Assembly: GCA_049700035.1 (NCBI GenBank)
Contig: JBNAWC010000021.1
Span: 1 to 18,024 of the forward strand
Reading direction: 5' to 3'
Length of the DNA stretch: 18,024 bases
DNA from: JAVZLQ01 sp049700035
GTDB taxonomy: Archaea > Thermoproteota > Bathyarchaeia > Bathyarchaeales > Bathycorpusculaceae
The notes under the pieces were generated by a model. That model was not told the DNA's origin, made no database searches, and worked only from the letters and a program-made list of their open reading frames with translations. Positions 6,985 through 14,586 of the stretch are shown here, piece by piece (the stretch's first letter is position 1; each line of letters starts with the position of its first letter). The position numbers and the translations under genes were made by a program.

Positions 6985-7767
6985 ATGGCAGAACAAAAAA
7001 TAGGCTTGTCCACGCTTCACTGTTTGGGTAAGCCCTTCGCGCAAATGATTGAAAGAATAGTTGAAGCGAAAGTGCGCTACATAGAAGTTGTCGACGACGG
7101 GTTTCATGCATTAGACAATCGAAAAACGTTAACCTTAAGGAATTTGGGAGAATCCTATAATCTGAAATATTCAGTTCACGCGCCATTTGCGGACATAAAC
7201 ATTGCTTCACCATCCGATTTTATGTTGAGGGTTATGCTTAGGAGACTGGAAAAATCAATCGCTAATGCAAACAGCCTAGACGCTTACATGTGGGTTTTCC
7301 ATCCAGGGCTGAAAACTGGCATTAGCATGTTCTACCCAAATGTTGATTGGGTTAGAAACCGTGAAACAGCGCGGCTTCTCTCAAAGATTGCAGATGATTA
7401 TAGTGTAAGAGTAGCTATAGAAAACGTGCCAGAACCATATCCCTTCCTAATGAAGGGCATCGCGGATTTTGAAAAGTTTTACAAAGAAGTTAACGAGCCT
7501 ATAGGCTTAGCCTTAGATGTTGGACACGCAAACTTGAATGGACAAATTGAACAGTTTCTGGCGAAATTTGCGGACAAAATAGTTCACATGCATGTCCACG
7601 ATAACAATGGACTGGAAGACCAGCATTTAGGAATAGGCTATGGTACAGTAAACTGGGAAAAGTTTGCGAAAATTCTAAAGAAAACAGAGTTTGATGGCGT
7701 CGTGATAGTTGAGTCCATCGAGCATGTCATGGAAAGCGTAGAAAAAACTAAACAACTACTAATTTAG
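6985..7767 (+). CDS. Xylose isomerase-like TIM-barrel protein (sugar phosphate isomerase/AP endonuclease 2 family)
   Basis: A 260-residue protein of the xylose isomerase-like TIM-barrel superfamily, which includes endonuclease IV and many sugar epimerases/isomerases. Likely metal ligands fall at barrel strand ends: His65 (SVHAPF), His106 (VFHPG), Glu146 (AIENVPEP), Asp178 and His181 (LDVGHANL), His203/His205 with Asp206 (HMHVHDNNG) and Glu243 (IVESIE). The pattern fits a divalent-metal enzyme, but the substrate cannot be read from sequence. The short length and LDVGHANL/HVHDN motifs are common in archaeal proteins annotated only as isomerase/epimerase; an AP endonuclease role is possible but not favoured. 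It is monocistronic, divergent from the histidine kinase and convergent with RNase Z, with only 4 bases between the two stops. Confidence 0.8.
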   Translation: MAEQKIGLSTLHCLGKPFAQMIERIVEAKVRYIEVVDDGFHALDNRKTLTLRNLGESYNLKYSVHAPFADINIASPSDFMLRVMLRRLEKSIANANSLDAYMWVFHPGLKTGISMFYPNVDWVRNRETARLLSKIADDYSVRVAIENVPEPYPFLMKGIADFEKFYKEVNEPIGLALDVGHANLNGQIEQFLAKFADKIVHMHVHDNNGLEDQHLGIGYGTVNWEKFAKILKKTEFDGVVIVESIEHVMESVEKTKQLLI

Positions 7768-7771
7768 TGCG

Positions 7772-8695
7772 TTAGCTCTCCAAAAGCGGAACTTCTATTT
7801 TCATAAAATCCTCAGCCACAAGCGTGTTCTTAAAAATTTTCTGCGCTTGCTGTAAAAGCACACTTGCATCGTCATATCTGGCGCTGACGTGCGTGAGAAC
7901 AAGCTTTTTCGCCTTTGCCTTTTTCGCGTTTCTTGCCGCTTGTTCTGGCGTTGAATGTCCATCCTCTTCAGCTCTTTCGCCAAGCTCGTCGTCCAAAGTG
8001 GCATCGTGGATGATTATGTCCGCGTTAGCTGCAAATTTAACGAAACCCCTAAACGGTCTCGTGTCGCCCGTGTAAACGATTTTCCTTCCAGGTCTTGGCG
8101 GTCCAGTAACATCTTCTGGTTTTATGAATAGTCCATTCGACAGCCTAACACTGTGTCCATGCTGCAGTTTTGACCACAACGGTCCTTCTGGCACTCCAAG
8201 CGCCTTCGCTTTTTCTGGATAGAATTTTCCCGGGCGCGGTTTTTCGATTAACGCGTATGCAAGGCTTGGAATTACGTGATTAGCCCAAACTGCTTGGACA
8301 ACATATTCCCCTTCCTCGCATATCATGCCTTCATCGCCTATTTCGTGTATCTCTATTGGAAATGTTAGCACAAACTGAACGGTTTCTCTGATGGCTTCCA
8401 AGAAACGTTTTATTCCAGGCGGCCCATAAACTTCCAACTTCTTTTCTCTGTCTAAAAGTGCCATTGTTTGGAGTAGCCCTGGCAAGCCTAGAACGTGGTC
8501 GCCGTGCATGTGCGTTATGAAGATTTTCATTTTTTTGTGGAAGCTTGTTTTTGCTTTTATCATTTGTCTTTGGGCGCCTTCGCCGCAGTCAAACATTATT
8601 TGTTCTCCCTTGCGCTGTATTAGTATGGCTGGCAAGCTTCTTTTTGGGGTTGGGACGCTTCCAGCAGTGCCGAGGAAGATTATGTTTAGGCTCAT
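7772..8695 (-). CDS. rnz: Ribonuclease Z (tRNA 3'-processing endonuclease)
   Basis: A 307-residue short-form RNase Z, the metallo-beta-lactamase enzyme that cuts pre-tRNA just after the discriminator base. It starts with the canonical FLGTAGSVPTPKR. The zinc site includes HMHGDH (62-67, with H62, H64, D66 and H67), His140 (WANHV), Asp211 (YTGDTRP) and His269 (LTHVSARY). The flexible tRNA-binding arm region is visible as GPLWSKLQHGHSV (171-183). All expected residues and the normal length are present, so it should be active. Its ATG at 8695 lies two bases after the stop of the upstream tRNA methyltransferase gene, indicating coupled expression of two tRNA-processing enzymes. Confidence 0.95.
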   Translation of the reverse strand: MSLNIIFLGTAGSVPTPKRSLPAILIQRKGEQIMFDCGEGAQRQMIKAKTSFHKKMKIFITHMHGDHVLGLPGLLQTMALLDREKKLEVYGPPGIKRFLEAIRETVQFVLTFPIEIHEIGDEGMICEEGEYVVQAVWANHVIPSLAYALIEKPRPGKFYPEKAKALGVPEGPLWSKLQHGHSVRLSNGLFIKPEDVTGPPRPGRKIVYTGDTRPFRGFVKFAANADIIIHDATLDDELGERAEEDGHSTPEQAARNAKKAKAKKLVLTHVSARYDDASVLLQQAQKIFKNTLVAEDFMKIEVPLLES

Positions 8696-8697
8696 GC

Positions 8698-9741
8698 TTA
8701 CACCTTCTCGAAGATGGCTATTTCTCTTGTTAGGCTTCTGTGGATGTAAACGAAATGGGATTCCAAATGCTTGTATCCCAAGCTTTCACCAATTTTTCCA
8801 ATGTTTAACGTTTTTGGAGACGCGATGCAAATCCTTTTTCCACCTTTTAATATGTCTTTAGCCGCTGTTAAAACTTCTTCAACAAGCTGTTTCGTCGTCC
8901 TTTTTAGGGTTGAAGCTGACTTGCCATAGGGTGGGTCTGTCACGATACAGTCAACCTTTCTTACTGGTGGTTCACGTGCATCTGCGACTATGATGCCTTC
9001 TGGTTTTATGCCAAAATATGCCAAGTTTTTGAGGCTTCCCCTCGCCATGTACCTCTGCGCGTCTAAACCCAGAGCTCTAAAACCCATAAGTGCAGCTTCG
9101 ATGAGCATGCTTCCAGTTCCGCAGAATGGGTCAAATACGATGTTTCCATTTTCTGGTTTGGCTAGGTTTACCATGCATCTTGCCAGTTTAGGCGGCATGG
9201 CGGATGGGTGGAAGAAGGGTTTTTTCTTTGGGCGTCTTTCAACGAAGGGTTTTGGCGGAATTTCCGCGAGTTTTATTCCAAAAACAAACTTTTCGTTTGT
9301 TAATATTCCCATGAACGTCTTGTCTGGGTTTTTTAGGCTTACACGCGCTTTTGCCTTGGCATCAAGTATTATTTCGCCGAGTTTCCTTTCAAGAAACATG
9401 CTGTCAAGTTTTTTGGCGTATTCTTTCACTCTTTTAACGCGAACGGCAAAGCTTTCACTGTCAGCTAAAAACTCGCTTATGTTTGTGGAGCGTAGGGATT
9501 TTGCAATTGCGTTTATTTCAGCCTCACATGTGAAAAGTTCAAGTCCGCAAATTCGCGTTAATGCGGCTCTATGCCTTATCTTTTCCACGCAACTCGCGTC
9601 TGCTTCAACCCTCAATACTTGGTCAAGTTCTTCCACCACTTTGTATGGGTGTTTTTCTGCTTCAAGTATGGCTTTTAACTCCGAAGTTGGCAGAGTTTCA
9701 TGTTCGCCTGAAAGCAGAAAGAATAGCTTGGCCACCTTCAT
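8698..9741 (-). CDS. THUMP-domain tRNA (guanine-N2) methyltransferase, Trm-G10/Trm11-like
   Basis: A 347-residue protein with an N-terminal THUMP-containing region (about 1-155) and a C-terminal Rossmann-fold methyltransferase. The SAM-binding motif I is DPFCGTG (204-210) and the catalytic motif IV is TDPPYG (268-273), typical of N2-guanine or other amino-methyltransferases. FFHPSAMPPKLARCMVNLA (177-195) is characteristic of the archaeal enzyme that makes N2-methyl or N2,N2-dimethylguanosine at tRNA position 10, a relative of eukaryotic Trm11. I infer the position-10 specificity from family resemblance; a related rRNA or tRNA guanine methyltransferase is the alternative. It sits 6 bases after PRPP synthetase and 2 bases before rnz, in an evident operon. 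Confidence 0.85.
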   Translation of the reverse strand: MKVAKLFFLLSGEHETLPTSELKAILEAEKHPYKVVEELDQVLRVEADASCVEKIRHRAALTRICGLELFTCEAEINAIAKSLRSTNISEFLADSESFAVRVKRVKEYAKKLDSMFLERKLGEIILDAKAKARVSLKNPDKTFMGILTNEKFVFGIKLAEIPPKPFVERRPKKKPFFHPSAMPPKLARCMVNLAKPENGNIVFDPFCGTGSMLIEAALMGFRALGLDAQRYMARGSLKNLAYFGIKPEGIIVADAREPPVRKVDCIVTDPPYGKSASTLKRTTKQLVEEVLTAAKDILKGGKRICIASPKTLNIGKIGESLGYKHLESHFVYIHRSLTREIAIFEKV

Positions 9742-9747
9742 GCTCCT

Positions 9748-10626
9748 TTAGGGCTTTAAGGCTTTACATATTAATGGCGCAAGCGAAACCTTGCTCACTG
9801 GACTTGGGACGCTGTCTGTGCCAACTATCCCATCAGCACCGTTTTCCATAATCTTTTTTTGGGCGTCTCCAATCAAAAGCGGATGCACACAAGCGGCGTA
9901 AACTCTACGTGCACCTTGGTTTTTTGCGTATTTTACTGCTTTCGCCATTGTTCCGCCACTGCTTATGATATCATCAAATATTACCACGTCTCTGTTTTTT
10001 ACTGACAAGGGTTTTTCTTCAAGCGTTACATTTCCGCTTACAACGTCTCTTCGTGTAGAAATGTAGTCAAAACCACCGTTCAGAACGCTGTTTGCTTCAA
10101 TAGCCATGCTCAATGCTTTCTTGCCCAGAGAAAGCGAAACAGGATTTTCCACTAAGCCTTCCCTTCTGAAATGTTCAGCAAGCAATGGAACAGCCGACAA
10201 GTCCACAACTGGAACATTGAAGGCTTTTACCGTTGCTGGGCTGTGCGCATTAACGGTTATAAGCTTGTTTACGCCGCAACTTTCCAAGAGCGTCATGATG
10301 GTTTTGATGCTGAAGGCTTCTCCAGTCATGAACCGTTTATCTTGCCTTGCATAAGCGAAGTATGGTGCGATTGTGGTTATGCTTTTTGCTCCCATGTCCT
10401 TGGCGTTGTCCGCCATAAGAAACAATTGTATGAGCCTCTGGTCTTGCGGTGGACTTGTTGTCTGCACAATTACAACGTCTTCATTTTCCAATGTTTCCGT
10501 TTCGAAGCGTATGTAGGATTCGCCGTCTGGAAAAGTTTTGAAGGTTACTTGAACGGTTTCAGCTTTTAGGGTTTGCGCTATTTTTTCGCCTAGCTCCTTT
10601 GATGCTGGTCCAGGTATTATCTTCAT
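9748..10626 (-). CDS. prs: Ribose-phosphate pyrophosphokinase (PRPP synthetase)
   Basis: A 292-residue PRPP synthetase, which transfers pyrophosphate from ATP to ribose 5-phosphate for nucleotide, histidine and tryptophan synthesis. Landmarks are FPDGESYIRF (32-41), the ATP-loop region YFAYARQDKRF (89-99), TVNAHS (124-129) in place of the usual VDLHA-type site, and the PRPP/ribose-phosphate loop VVIFDDIISSGGTM (214-227). It is the shorter archaeal type. I choose ATG at 10626, because the family begins MKIIPGPAS; a TTG at 10641 would add five unlikely residues. It follows the HMG-CoA reductase gene by 40 bases and precedes the tRNA methyltransferase by 6, so it is probably cotranscribed with both. 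Confidence 0.94.
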   Translation of the reverse strand: MKIIPGPASKELGEKIAQTLKAETVQVTFKTFPDGESYIRFETETLENEDVVIVQTTSPPQDQRLIQLFLMADNAKDMGAKSITTIAPYFAYARQDKRFMTGEAFSIKTIMTLLESCGVNKLITVNAHSPATVKAFNVPVVDLSAVPLLAEHFRREGLVENPVSLSLGKKALSMAIEANSVLNGGFDYISTRRDVVSGNVTLEEKPLSVKNRDVVIFDDIISSGGTMAKAVKYAKNQGARRVYAACVHPLLIGDAQKKIMENGADGIVGTDSVPSPVSKVSLAPLICKALKP

Positions 10627-10666
10627 TTTGCAAGCTTCCAAGGTTGGCTTTGAACTCGGCGTAAGT

Positions 10667-11944
10667 TTATGCGGTTCCAGAGGCTTTAAGCTGTTCGATT
10701 AGTTCTTTGGCTCTGTCAATGCGGATTTTGCGTTCTTCAACCATTTTTTCGGCAACTAAATCTATGAGTTCGCCAGTTGCACCCGCGGCTATGGCTATGT
10801 TTCTTGCATGAAGCGACATGTGCCCGCGTTGTATGCCTTCATGCGCCAAGGCTCTTAACGCGCCTAGGTTTTGGGCTAAACCAACCGCAGCTAACACTTC
10901 TGCGAATTCATTTGCGGTTTTTACGCCCAGTATTTTTAATGCTATGCGGGCTATTGGGTGCGTTCGCACTGCTCCGCCTATCAAGCCGACTGCCATTGGC
11001 AACTCAATAGAGCCCACTAAATCGCCGTTTCCATTCTTCTCCCAAGTGGAAAGCGTCGTGTATTGCCCGTTTCTTGCGGCGTAGGCGTGTGCGCCAGCTT
11101 CGATTGCGCGGTGGTCATTGCACGTAGCGATTATTACGGCGATTATGCCGTTCATTATTCCCTTATTATGCGTAGCCGCGCGATATGGGTCTGCAGCGGC
11201 GAAAGCCCAAGCGTTCACTATGCCGTCTACGACTTCTTCTCCGCCAACAGCCTCTTTTGGCACGGTGCACCATGCTCTTGCCAAGCGCTTAACAGCCAAA
11301 TTCGATATAATCCGCAGGTAAACGCGTCCGCCAGTTATGCGCTCTATCATTGGCGCGACGGCCTCGCACATCGTGTTTACCGCATTAGCGCCCATGGCAT
11401 CGCGGCAGTCCACATGCAACTCCGTGATAACCATTGGTCCATGCGTTGTCTGGATAACTTTTGCGTCTAGGTCTTTTGCTCCTCCGCCCACTGAAACGAG
11501 CACCGGGTCTTGGTCGTTTGCCTTCTTCAAAATTTCTTCTTTTGCTTGCAGAATGCGTAACCTAGCCGCGTAAGGGTCTTTTATGCCAACCGCTTGAACC
11601 TGCCCAATCATTATCGGCGGCGTACTACTTGCGTAGAAGCCTCCGCCGTCCCTTGCCATTTTAGCCGCGTAACTTGCAGCAGCCACGACGGAAGGCTCCT
11701 CAATAGCCATTGGAATCAAGTAATCATGTTTGTTTATGAGAAAGTTGACGGCTATGCCAAGCGGAACTGGAATGGCGCCAACAACATTCTCAATCATGCG
11801 GTCAGCTAAATCTAAGGGCAGACCACCAGTATTCTGCAGTAAGGCGGCTTCCTCATCAGTTAAATTGGCAAACTCCTTAACAAAAGCCAAACGCTCTTTA
11901 ACGCTAAGCTTGTAGAAACCCGAAACCAAAGAAGACTTATCCAT
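10667..11944 (-). CDS. Hydroxymethylglutaryl-CoA reductase, class II type
   Basis: A 425-residue HMG-CoA reductase that aligns by eye along its full length with the class II enzyme of Pseudomonas mevalonii, as opposed to the class I enzyme of eukaryotes and most archaea. Shared blocks are PLDLADRMIENVVG, AIEEPSVVAAASYAAK, DAMGANAVN, DPYRAATHNKGIMNG and GLAQNLGALRALAHEGIQRGHM. Catalytic residues are visible: Glu83, Lys261, Asp277 and His375. Archaea use the enzyme in the biosynthetic direction, giving mevalonate for isoprenoid lipids. Class II enzymes are known from a minority of archaea such as Archaeoglobus and are usually explained by gene transfer from bacteria. The cofactor is often NADH in this class, but I cannot assign it here. 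The ATG at 11944 follows GAGTGAG and a TATA box. Confidence 0.95.
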   Translation of the reverse strand: MDKSSLVSGFYKLSVKERLAFVKEFANLTDEEAALLQNTGGLPLDLADRMIENVVGAIPVPLGIAVNFLINKHDYLIPMAIEEPSVVAAASYAAKMARDGGGFYASSTPPIMIGQVQAVGIKDPYAARLRILQAKEEILKKANDQDPVLVSVGGGAKDLDAKVIQTTHGPMVITELHVDCRDAMGANAVNTMCEAVAPMIERITGGRVYLRIISNLAVKRLARAWCTVPKEAVGGEEVVDGIVNAWAFAAADPYRAATHNKGIMNGIIAVIIATCNDHRAIEAGAHAYAARNGQYTTLSTWEKNGNGDLVGSIELPMAVGLIGGAVRTHPIARIALKILGVKTANEFAEVLAAVGLAQNLGALRALAHEGIQRGHMSLHARNIAIAAGATGELIDLVAEKMVEERKIRIDRAKELIEQLKASGTA

Positions 11945-11979
11945 ATACGCTCACTCTTTTACCAATCATGAGGTCATCG

Positions 11980-11990
11980 CTTTTAAAGTT
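11980..11990 (-). promoter_or_regulatory. TATA box of the HMG-CoA reductase operon
   Basis: On the minus strand AACTTTAAAAG lies about 40 bases before the ATG at 11944, a normal distance for an archaeal TATA element with a short leader of roughly 15 bases. It would drive HMG-CoA reductase, prs, the tRNA methyltransferase and rnz. The rest of the gap (to 12215) shows no gene, tRNA or strong repeat. Confidence 0.5.
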
Positions 11991-12195
11991 TCGCGAAACC
12001 ACAGAATCAGCCTAATTCACTTAGTAGAGGTTTGTTGCTTTTTAAATCCAGCAATTCTTCAATAACTTCGATTCTTTGGAGTTAAGCTTATGAAAACTTG
12101 ATGATTGGTCATAGCATTTGCCATCTTCATTTCGCCTTGAAAAACGTTGTTAATCTTGGTTAGATAGACAAATAATGAAACGAGTATAGAATTTT

Positions 12196-12210
12196 AAAAA
12201 GAGAAAAAAA
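12196..12210 (-). terminator. T-rich transcription terminator after the secreted protein gene
   Basis: Immediately after the stop codon at 12216 the minus strand reads CCCTA, seven T, CTC, five T. Archaeal intrinsic termination relies on such runs of T in the non-template strand and needs no hairpin. It marks the 3' end of the two-gene operon. Confidence 0.6.
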
Positions 12211-12215
12211 TAGGG

Positions 12216-12728
12216 CTACTCGTATGTAACCTTAATTGTGAAGGTTGCACCCGAAGTGGTTTTAATTTCAAAGTCCAGTTTATAATAGCTGTCCGCTTGT
12301 AATGGTTTGTTATTTGTGTAGGTACTGTATTCGTCGTTTAGTGTTTTAACATCTAGAGTATCAACAAGTTGCCATGTACCGGGATTAGTGAAGTTTTCGT
12401 ATATGTATATATAGAAGTAGCTGAAACCACTTGACACTGCCGAAGTAACCTTGATGGTCATGTTGTGGTCAGCATTATCTTTATTCTTCAAATATAAAGT
12501 ATCATTAAAGGATGCTGGAATATCTGATTCAACTTGTAAAGTTATTGTCACAGTGTCTCCGGTAACTTCACCTGTGGCAGTTTTTATCCATACTATTTTT
12601 TGACTACCAATTGTGACGGTACCCTGCAGATATAGATAGTTATAAGTAGTTGCACTTGCTGTGGCTATTAGTAGTGATGTTGCAAGCAATGTTGCTAGTT
12701 TTAGTATTTTTTTGATGTTTGTTTTCAT
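12216..12728 (-). CDS. Small secreted beta-rich protein (possible TasA/camelysin-like fibre subunit)
   Basis: A 170-residue exported protein of unknown function. Residues 1-26 are a clear signal peptide (KTNIKK, hydrophobic core, TASA with probable cleavage before TTYN). The mature part of about 144 residues is rich in Thr, Tyr, Asn and alternating hydrophobic residues, with no Cys, suggesting one beta sandwich. The segment LYLKNKDNADHNMTIKVTS (78-96) resembles the strand-loop-strand seen in camelysin/TasA-type fibre proteins, and the free hydrophobic strand after the cleavage site (NYLYLQGTVTI) would suit donor-strand polymerisation. That assignment is inference only. It has the best Shine-Dalgarno in the window (AAGGAGGTGA, 9 bases before the ATG), overlaps the upstream membrane protein gene by 4 bases and is followed by a strong terminator, all of which fit high output. 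Confidence 0.7.
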   Translation of the reverse strand: MKTNIKKILKLATLLATSLLIATASATTYNYLYLQGTVTIGSQKIVWIKTATGEVTGDTVTITLQVESDIPASFNDTLYLKNKDNADHNMTIKVTSAVSSGFSYFYIYIYENFTNPGTWQLVDTLDVKTLNDEYSTYTNNKPLQADSYYKLDFEIKTTSGATFTIKVTYE

Positions 12729-13444
12729 TTTGTTGTTTCACCTCCTTTTCTCCTTTTCCTTTCTTTTAGGGTTTCTATCCATATTCTTGCGAGTACGTAG
12801 ATGCTTACGCCTAGGACTAGGATGCAGGCCAATGCTAGGGCTATTGCGGATATTACGAAGGCTGCCGCTCCCCACGAAGGCTTAACCAAAACGTATATGC
12901 TTGAGCCGATTATCGCTGCGCCTGCACCCGTTGCGATGTAATACCATTTTGGCTTGAAGAACACGTATGTGCCCACACCCACTACAAGCGTGTCGAAGGC
13001 GACTATGCCTATGAATGTGGCTTCCCAAGAGAGCGTTGGAAGCATTATAATTGGATGTGTGGCGATTTCCGTGTAGTTTGTCACGAAGAACGCGGAAAGC
13101 GTTACGGCTGGAAACGTGACTGTGAACATGAAGACTTTTGCGTATGCGAGCAGCTTCTTTATTACGCCAAGATACGCGTTTATGGCGACTATGTTTGCTA
13201 GAGCCACTATTAAGTAGAGGAAGCTTCCCCAGAAGCGCATGTACTCGCCGAACATCGCCATAAACTCGCGGTTTATGAGCAGTTGCCCGAAACCAGCCAA
13301 AGCCGCTAGTTGGTAGACGTATGGTAGTTGCCATGGAAAATGCTTGTCGAGTAGACATGTCAGTAGGCTTATTGCTAGAAAGAGGTCTATGCCTAACAGT
13401 GCGAAGAACTCTGGTTGTAGTGGGGAGGGCATTTCGGTTCGCAC
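12725..13444 (-). CDS. Seven-helix integral membrane protein of unknown function
   Basis: A 239-residue protein with about seven hydrophobic segments (near 13-32, 39-57, 71-95, 101-121, 141-163, 168-187 and 192-219) and a strongly basic C-terminal tail (KERKRRKGG) that should be cytoplasmic. I recognise no enzyme motif or named family. Charged residues are rare inside the helices, so a transporter or protease is not suggested. The start may be GTG at 13444, which lies at the predicted transcription start about 25 bases from a TATA box and would be leaderless, or ATG at 13432. It overlaps the secreted protein gene by 4 bases and is probably needed for export, anchoring or assembly of that product. 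A palindrome beside its promoter suggests regulation. Confidence 0.75.
   Translation of the reverse strand: MRTEMPSPLQPEFFALLGIDLFLAISLLTCLLDKHFPWQLPYVYQLAALAGFGQLLINREFMAMFGEYMRFWGSFLYLIVALANIVAINAYLGVIKKLLAYAKVFMFTVTFPAVTLSAFFVTNYTEIATHPIIMLPTLSWEATFIGIVAFDTLVVGVGTYVFFKPKWYYIATGAGAAIIGSSIYVLVKPSWGAAAFVISAIALALACILVLGVSIYVLARIWIETLKERKRRKGGETTK
12738..12747 (-). promoter_or_regulatory. Very strong Shine-Dalgarno of the secreted protein gene
   Basis: The minus strand reads AAGGAGGTGA, close to a full complement of the 16S rRNA tail, 9 bases before the ATG at 12728. It lies inside the 3' end of the membrane protein gene and should raise translation of the second cistron well above the first. 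Confidence 0.7.
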
Positions 13445-13461
13445 TCGGAATGTCTTGTTTC

Positions 13462-13473
13462 TGCTATTTAAGA
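13462..13473 (-). promoter_or_regulatory. Probable TATA box of the membrane/secreted protein operon
   Basis: On the minus strand ATCTTAAATAGC forms a TATA-like element centred near 13467. Initiation about 25 bases downstream lands on the GTG at 13444, predicting a leaderless or nearly leaderless mRNA. The palindrome at 13479-13502 abuts its upstream side. Confidence 0.45.
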
Positions 13474-13478
13474 TGTGT

Positions 13479-13502
13479 GAATTCGGAATCTAATCCGAAT
13501 TC
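13479..13502. promoter_or_regulatory. 24-base palindrome, candidate operator
   Basis: GAATTCGGA (13479-13487) and TCCGAATTC (13494-13502) form a perfect 9-base inverted repeat around the spacer ATCTAA. It lies about 6 bases upstream of the TATA-like box of the membrane/secreted protein operon, where a dimeric regulator could block or recruit TBP/TFB. On either strand no T run follows, so a terminator for the upstream metallo-hydrolase gene is less likely. Confidence 0.6.
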
Positions 13503-13575
13503 TACAATAAAACGCGATGGGGAAGGAAATAAATCTTTTGTCGTAATATTCACTACACTACGCTTTACGCAAACC

Positions 13576-14586
13576 CTAACGCCTAGGCAAAGCCAAAGCA
13601 GAAACTCCAAAGCGCTTCTTAATTTCCCTAGCCAAAGTTTCAGCATAACCAACCCGAAAATTGTCCGTAACAACAAACTTCGGTTTAGAGCGTCTAGCGT
13701 ACTCCATTAAGCCGTCAAAATCTGAATGATCACTCAAGGCGACAATGTATTCCCTTTCGGAAATTTCGCGGCATGGCAAGTCAAACTCCCAACCGCTAAC
13801 ATACACCCTAAAACAGTTATTGCCAAACCTGTCCCGCGAACTCATGTGGTAAAAGGCAACACAAGGCGAATTTTTCTCAAGCAATCCTCTTGCTTCCCTT
13901 TCTTCAGAGAGAATTAAACGTCCAAGGCGCATGCCATGCTTTTCACAGACTCTGGAAACATGAAAAACTCTTTCTGGAACAACAAACGGCGCTTTAACGT
14001 TTGCACTGTGCAAAATTTGCATAGCCTCTTGAAGTTTGCCATGATAACCAAAAACATAAACAGTGCCGCTTTTCAAGCCTTCCTCAACAATTGAAACAAG
14101 CAATTCCCTAACATCCCTATCAAAAGAGCGCCTACAATTGGGACTTCCATAAGTTGCCTCCATGACAAGGACATCAGCCTCCAAAACTGGAGTCTCATCA
14201 ATCCTAAAATCCCCAGTATAAACAATTCGCGTTCCTTCAGCATCTTCAACAAGCACCTGCGCCGCGCCAACTATGTGATCTGCCCTAAAGAATGTTATTC
14301 GCTCTTCCATGTGCTGCAAAGTTTTTCCATAATCAAGTGTTTCGACAAATCCGCTCATGAGAAAAAGCGGACTCTTCATAACATCGATTAAATCTTTTGT
14401 TGCGGGAGTCATCAAAACCTTTTCGCATGTTCTTAGACTCCTTTGTAGTCCAATCATGTGGTCAGCGTGTGCGTGGGTTACAACCCTTAATGGTCTCATT
14501 TCTTCGTAAGCGTCGCAAGCCACGTAGCTTCCGAGTAGAATAGCTCCGTGAGGTGTTATTGTGGCTTTTGAGGACAATGTTAGCAC
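13576..14586 (-). CDS. Metallo-beta-lactamase/beta-CASP-type nuclease (CPSF/Ysh1-like, COG1236)
   Basis: A 336-residue metallo-hydrolase related to mRNA 3'-end processing factors and to ligase-associated DNA exonucleases. Zinc ligands are HAHADH (38-43), His104 (RADHIVGAAQ), Asp125 (VYTGDFRID) and His287 (ALSDHSDFDGL). EATYGSP (143-149) before a charged helix is typical of COG1236. It lacks the KH domains of full archaeal CPSF1. Whether it acts on RNA or DNA cannot be settled: no ligase or DEXH helicase gene is nearby, and RNA-processing genes are, which favours RNA weakly. The GTG start at 14586 overlaps the M20 peptidase gene by 7 bases, so it is the last gene of that operon. Confidence 0.82.
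   Translation of the reverse strand: MLTLSSKATITPHGAILLGSYVACDAYEEMRPLRVVTHAHADHMIGLQRSLRTCEKVLMTPATKDLIDVMKSPLFLMSGFVETLDYGKTLQHMEERITFFRADHIVGAAQVLVEDAEGTRIVYTGDFRIDETPVLEADVLVMEATYGSPNCRRSFDRDVRELLVSIVEEGLKSGTVYVFGYHGKLQEAMQILHSANVKAPFVVPERVFHVSRVCEKHGMRLGRLILSEEREARGLLEKNSPCVAFYHMSSRDRFGNNCFRVYVSGWEFDLPCREISEREYIVALSDHSDFDGLMEYARRSKPKFVVTDNFRVGYAETLAREIKKRFGVSALALPRR

Noticed and set aside
8990..9751. 253-residue plus-strand open frame opposite the tRNA methyltransferase
   Set aside because: It is an antisense shadow of a well-supported gene, shows no family motif and is Ser/Phe/Leu-rich as shadow frames are.
11962..12108. Inverted pair CCAATCAT (11962-11969) and ATGATTGG (12101-12108)
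   Set aside because: Eight-base arms 130 bases apart in AT-rich DNA are expected by chance and match no promoter feature.
11945..12215. Possible tRNA or small RNA in the 271-base gap before HMG-CoA reductase
   Set aside because: No tRNA arms, no CTGA D box and no convincing stem could be found; only the HMG-CoA reductase promoter and the terminator of the secreted protein gene are supported.
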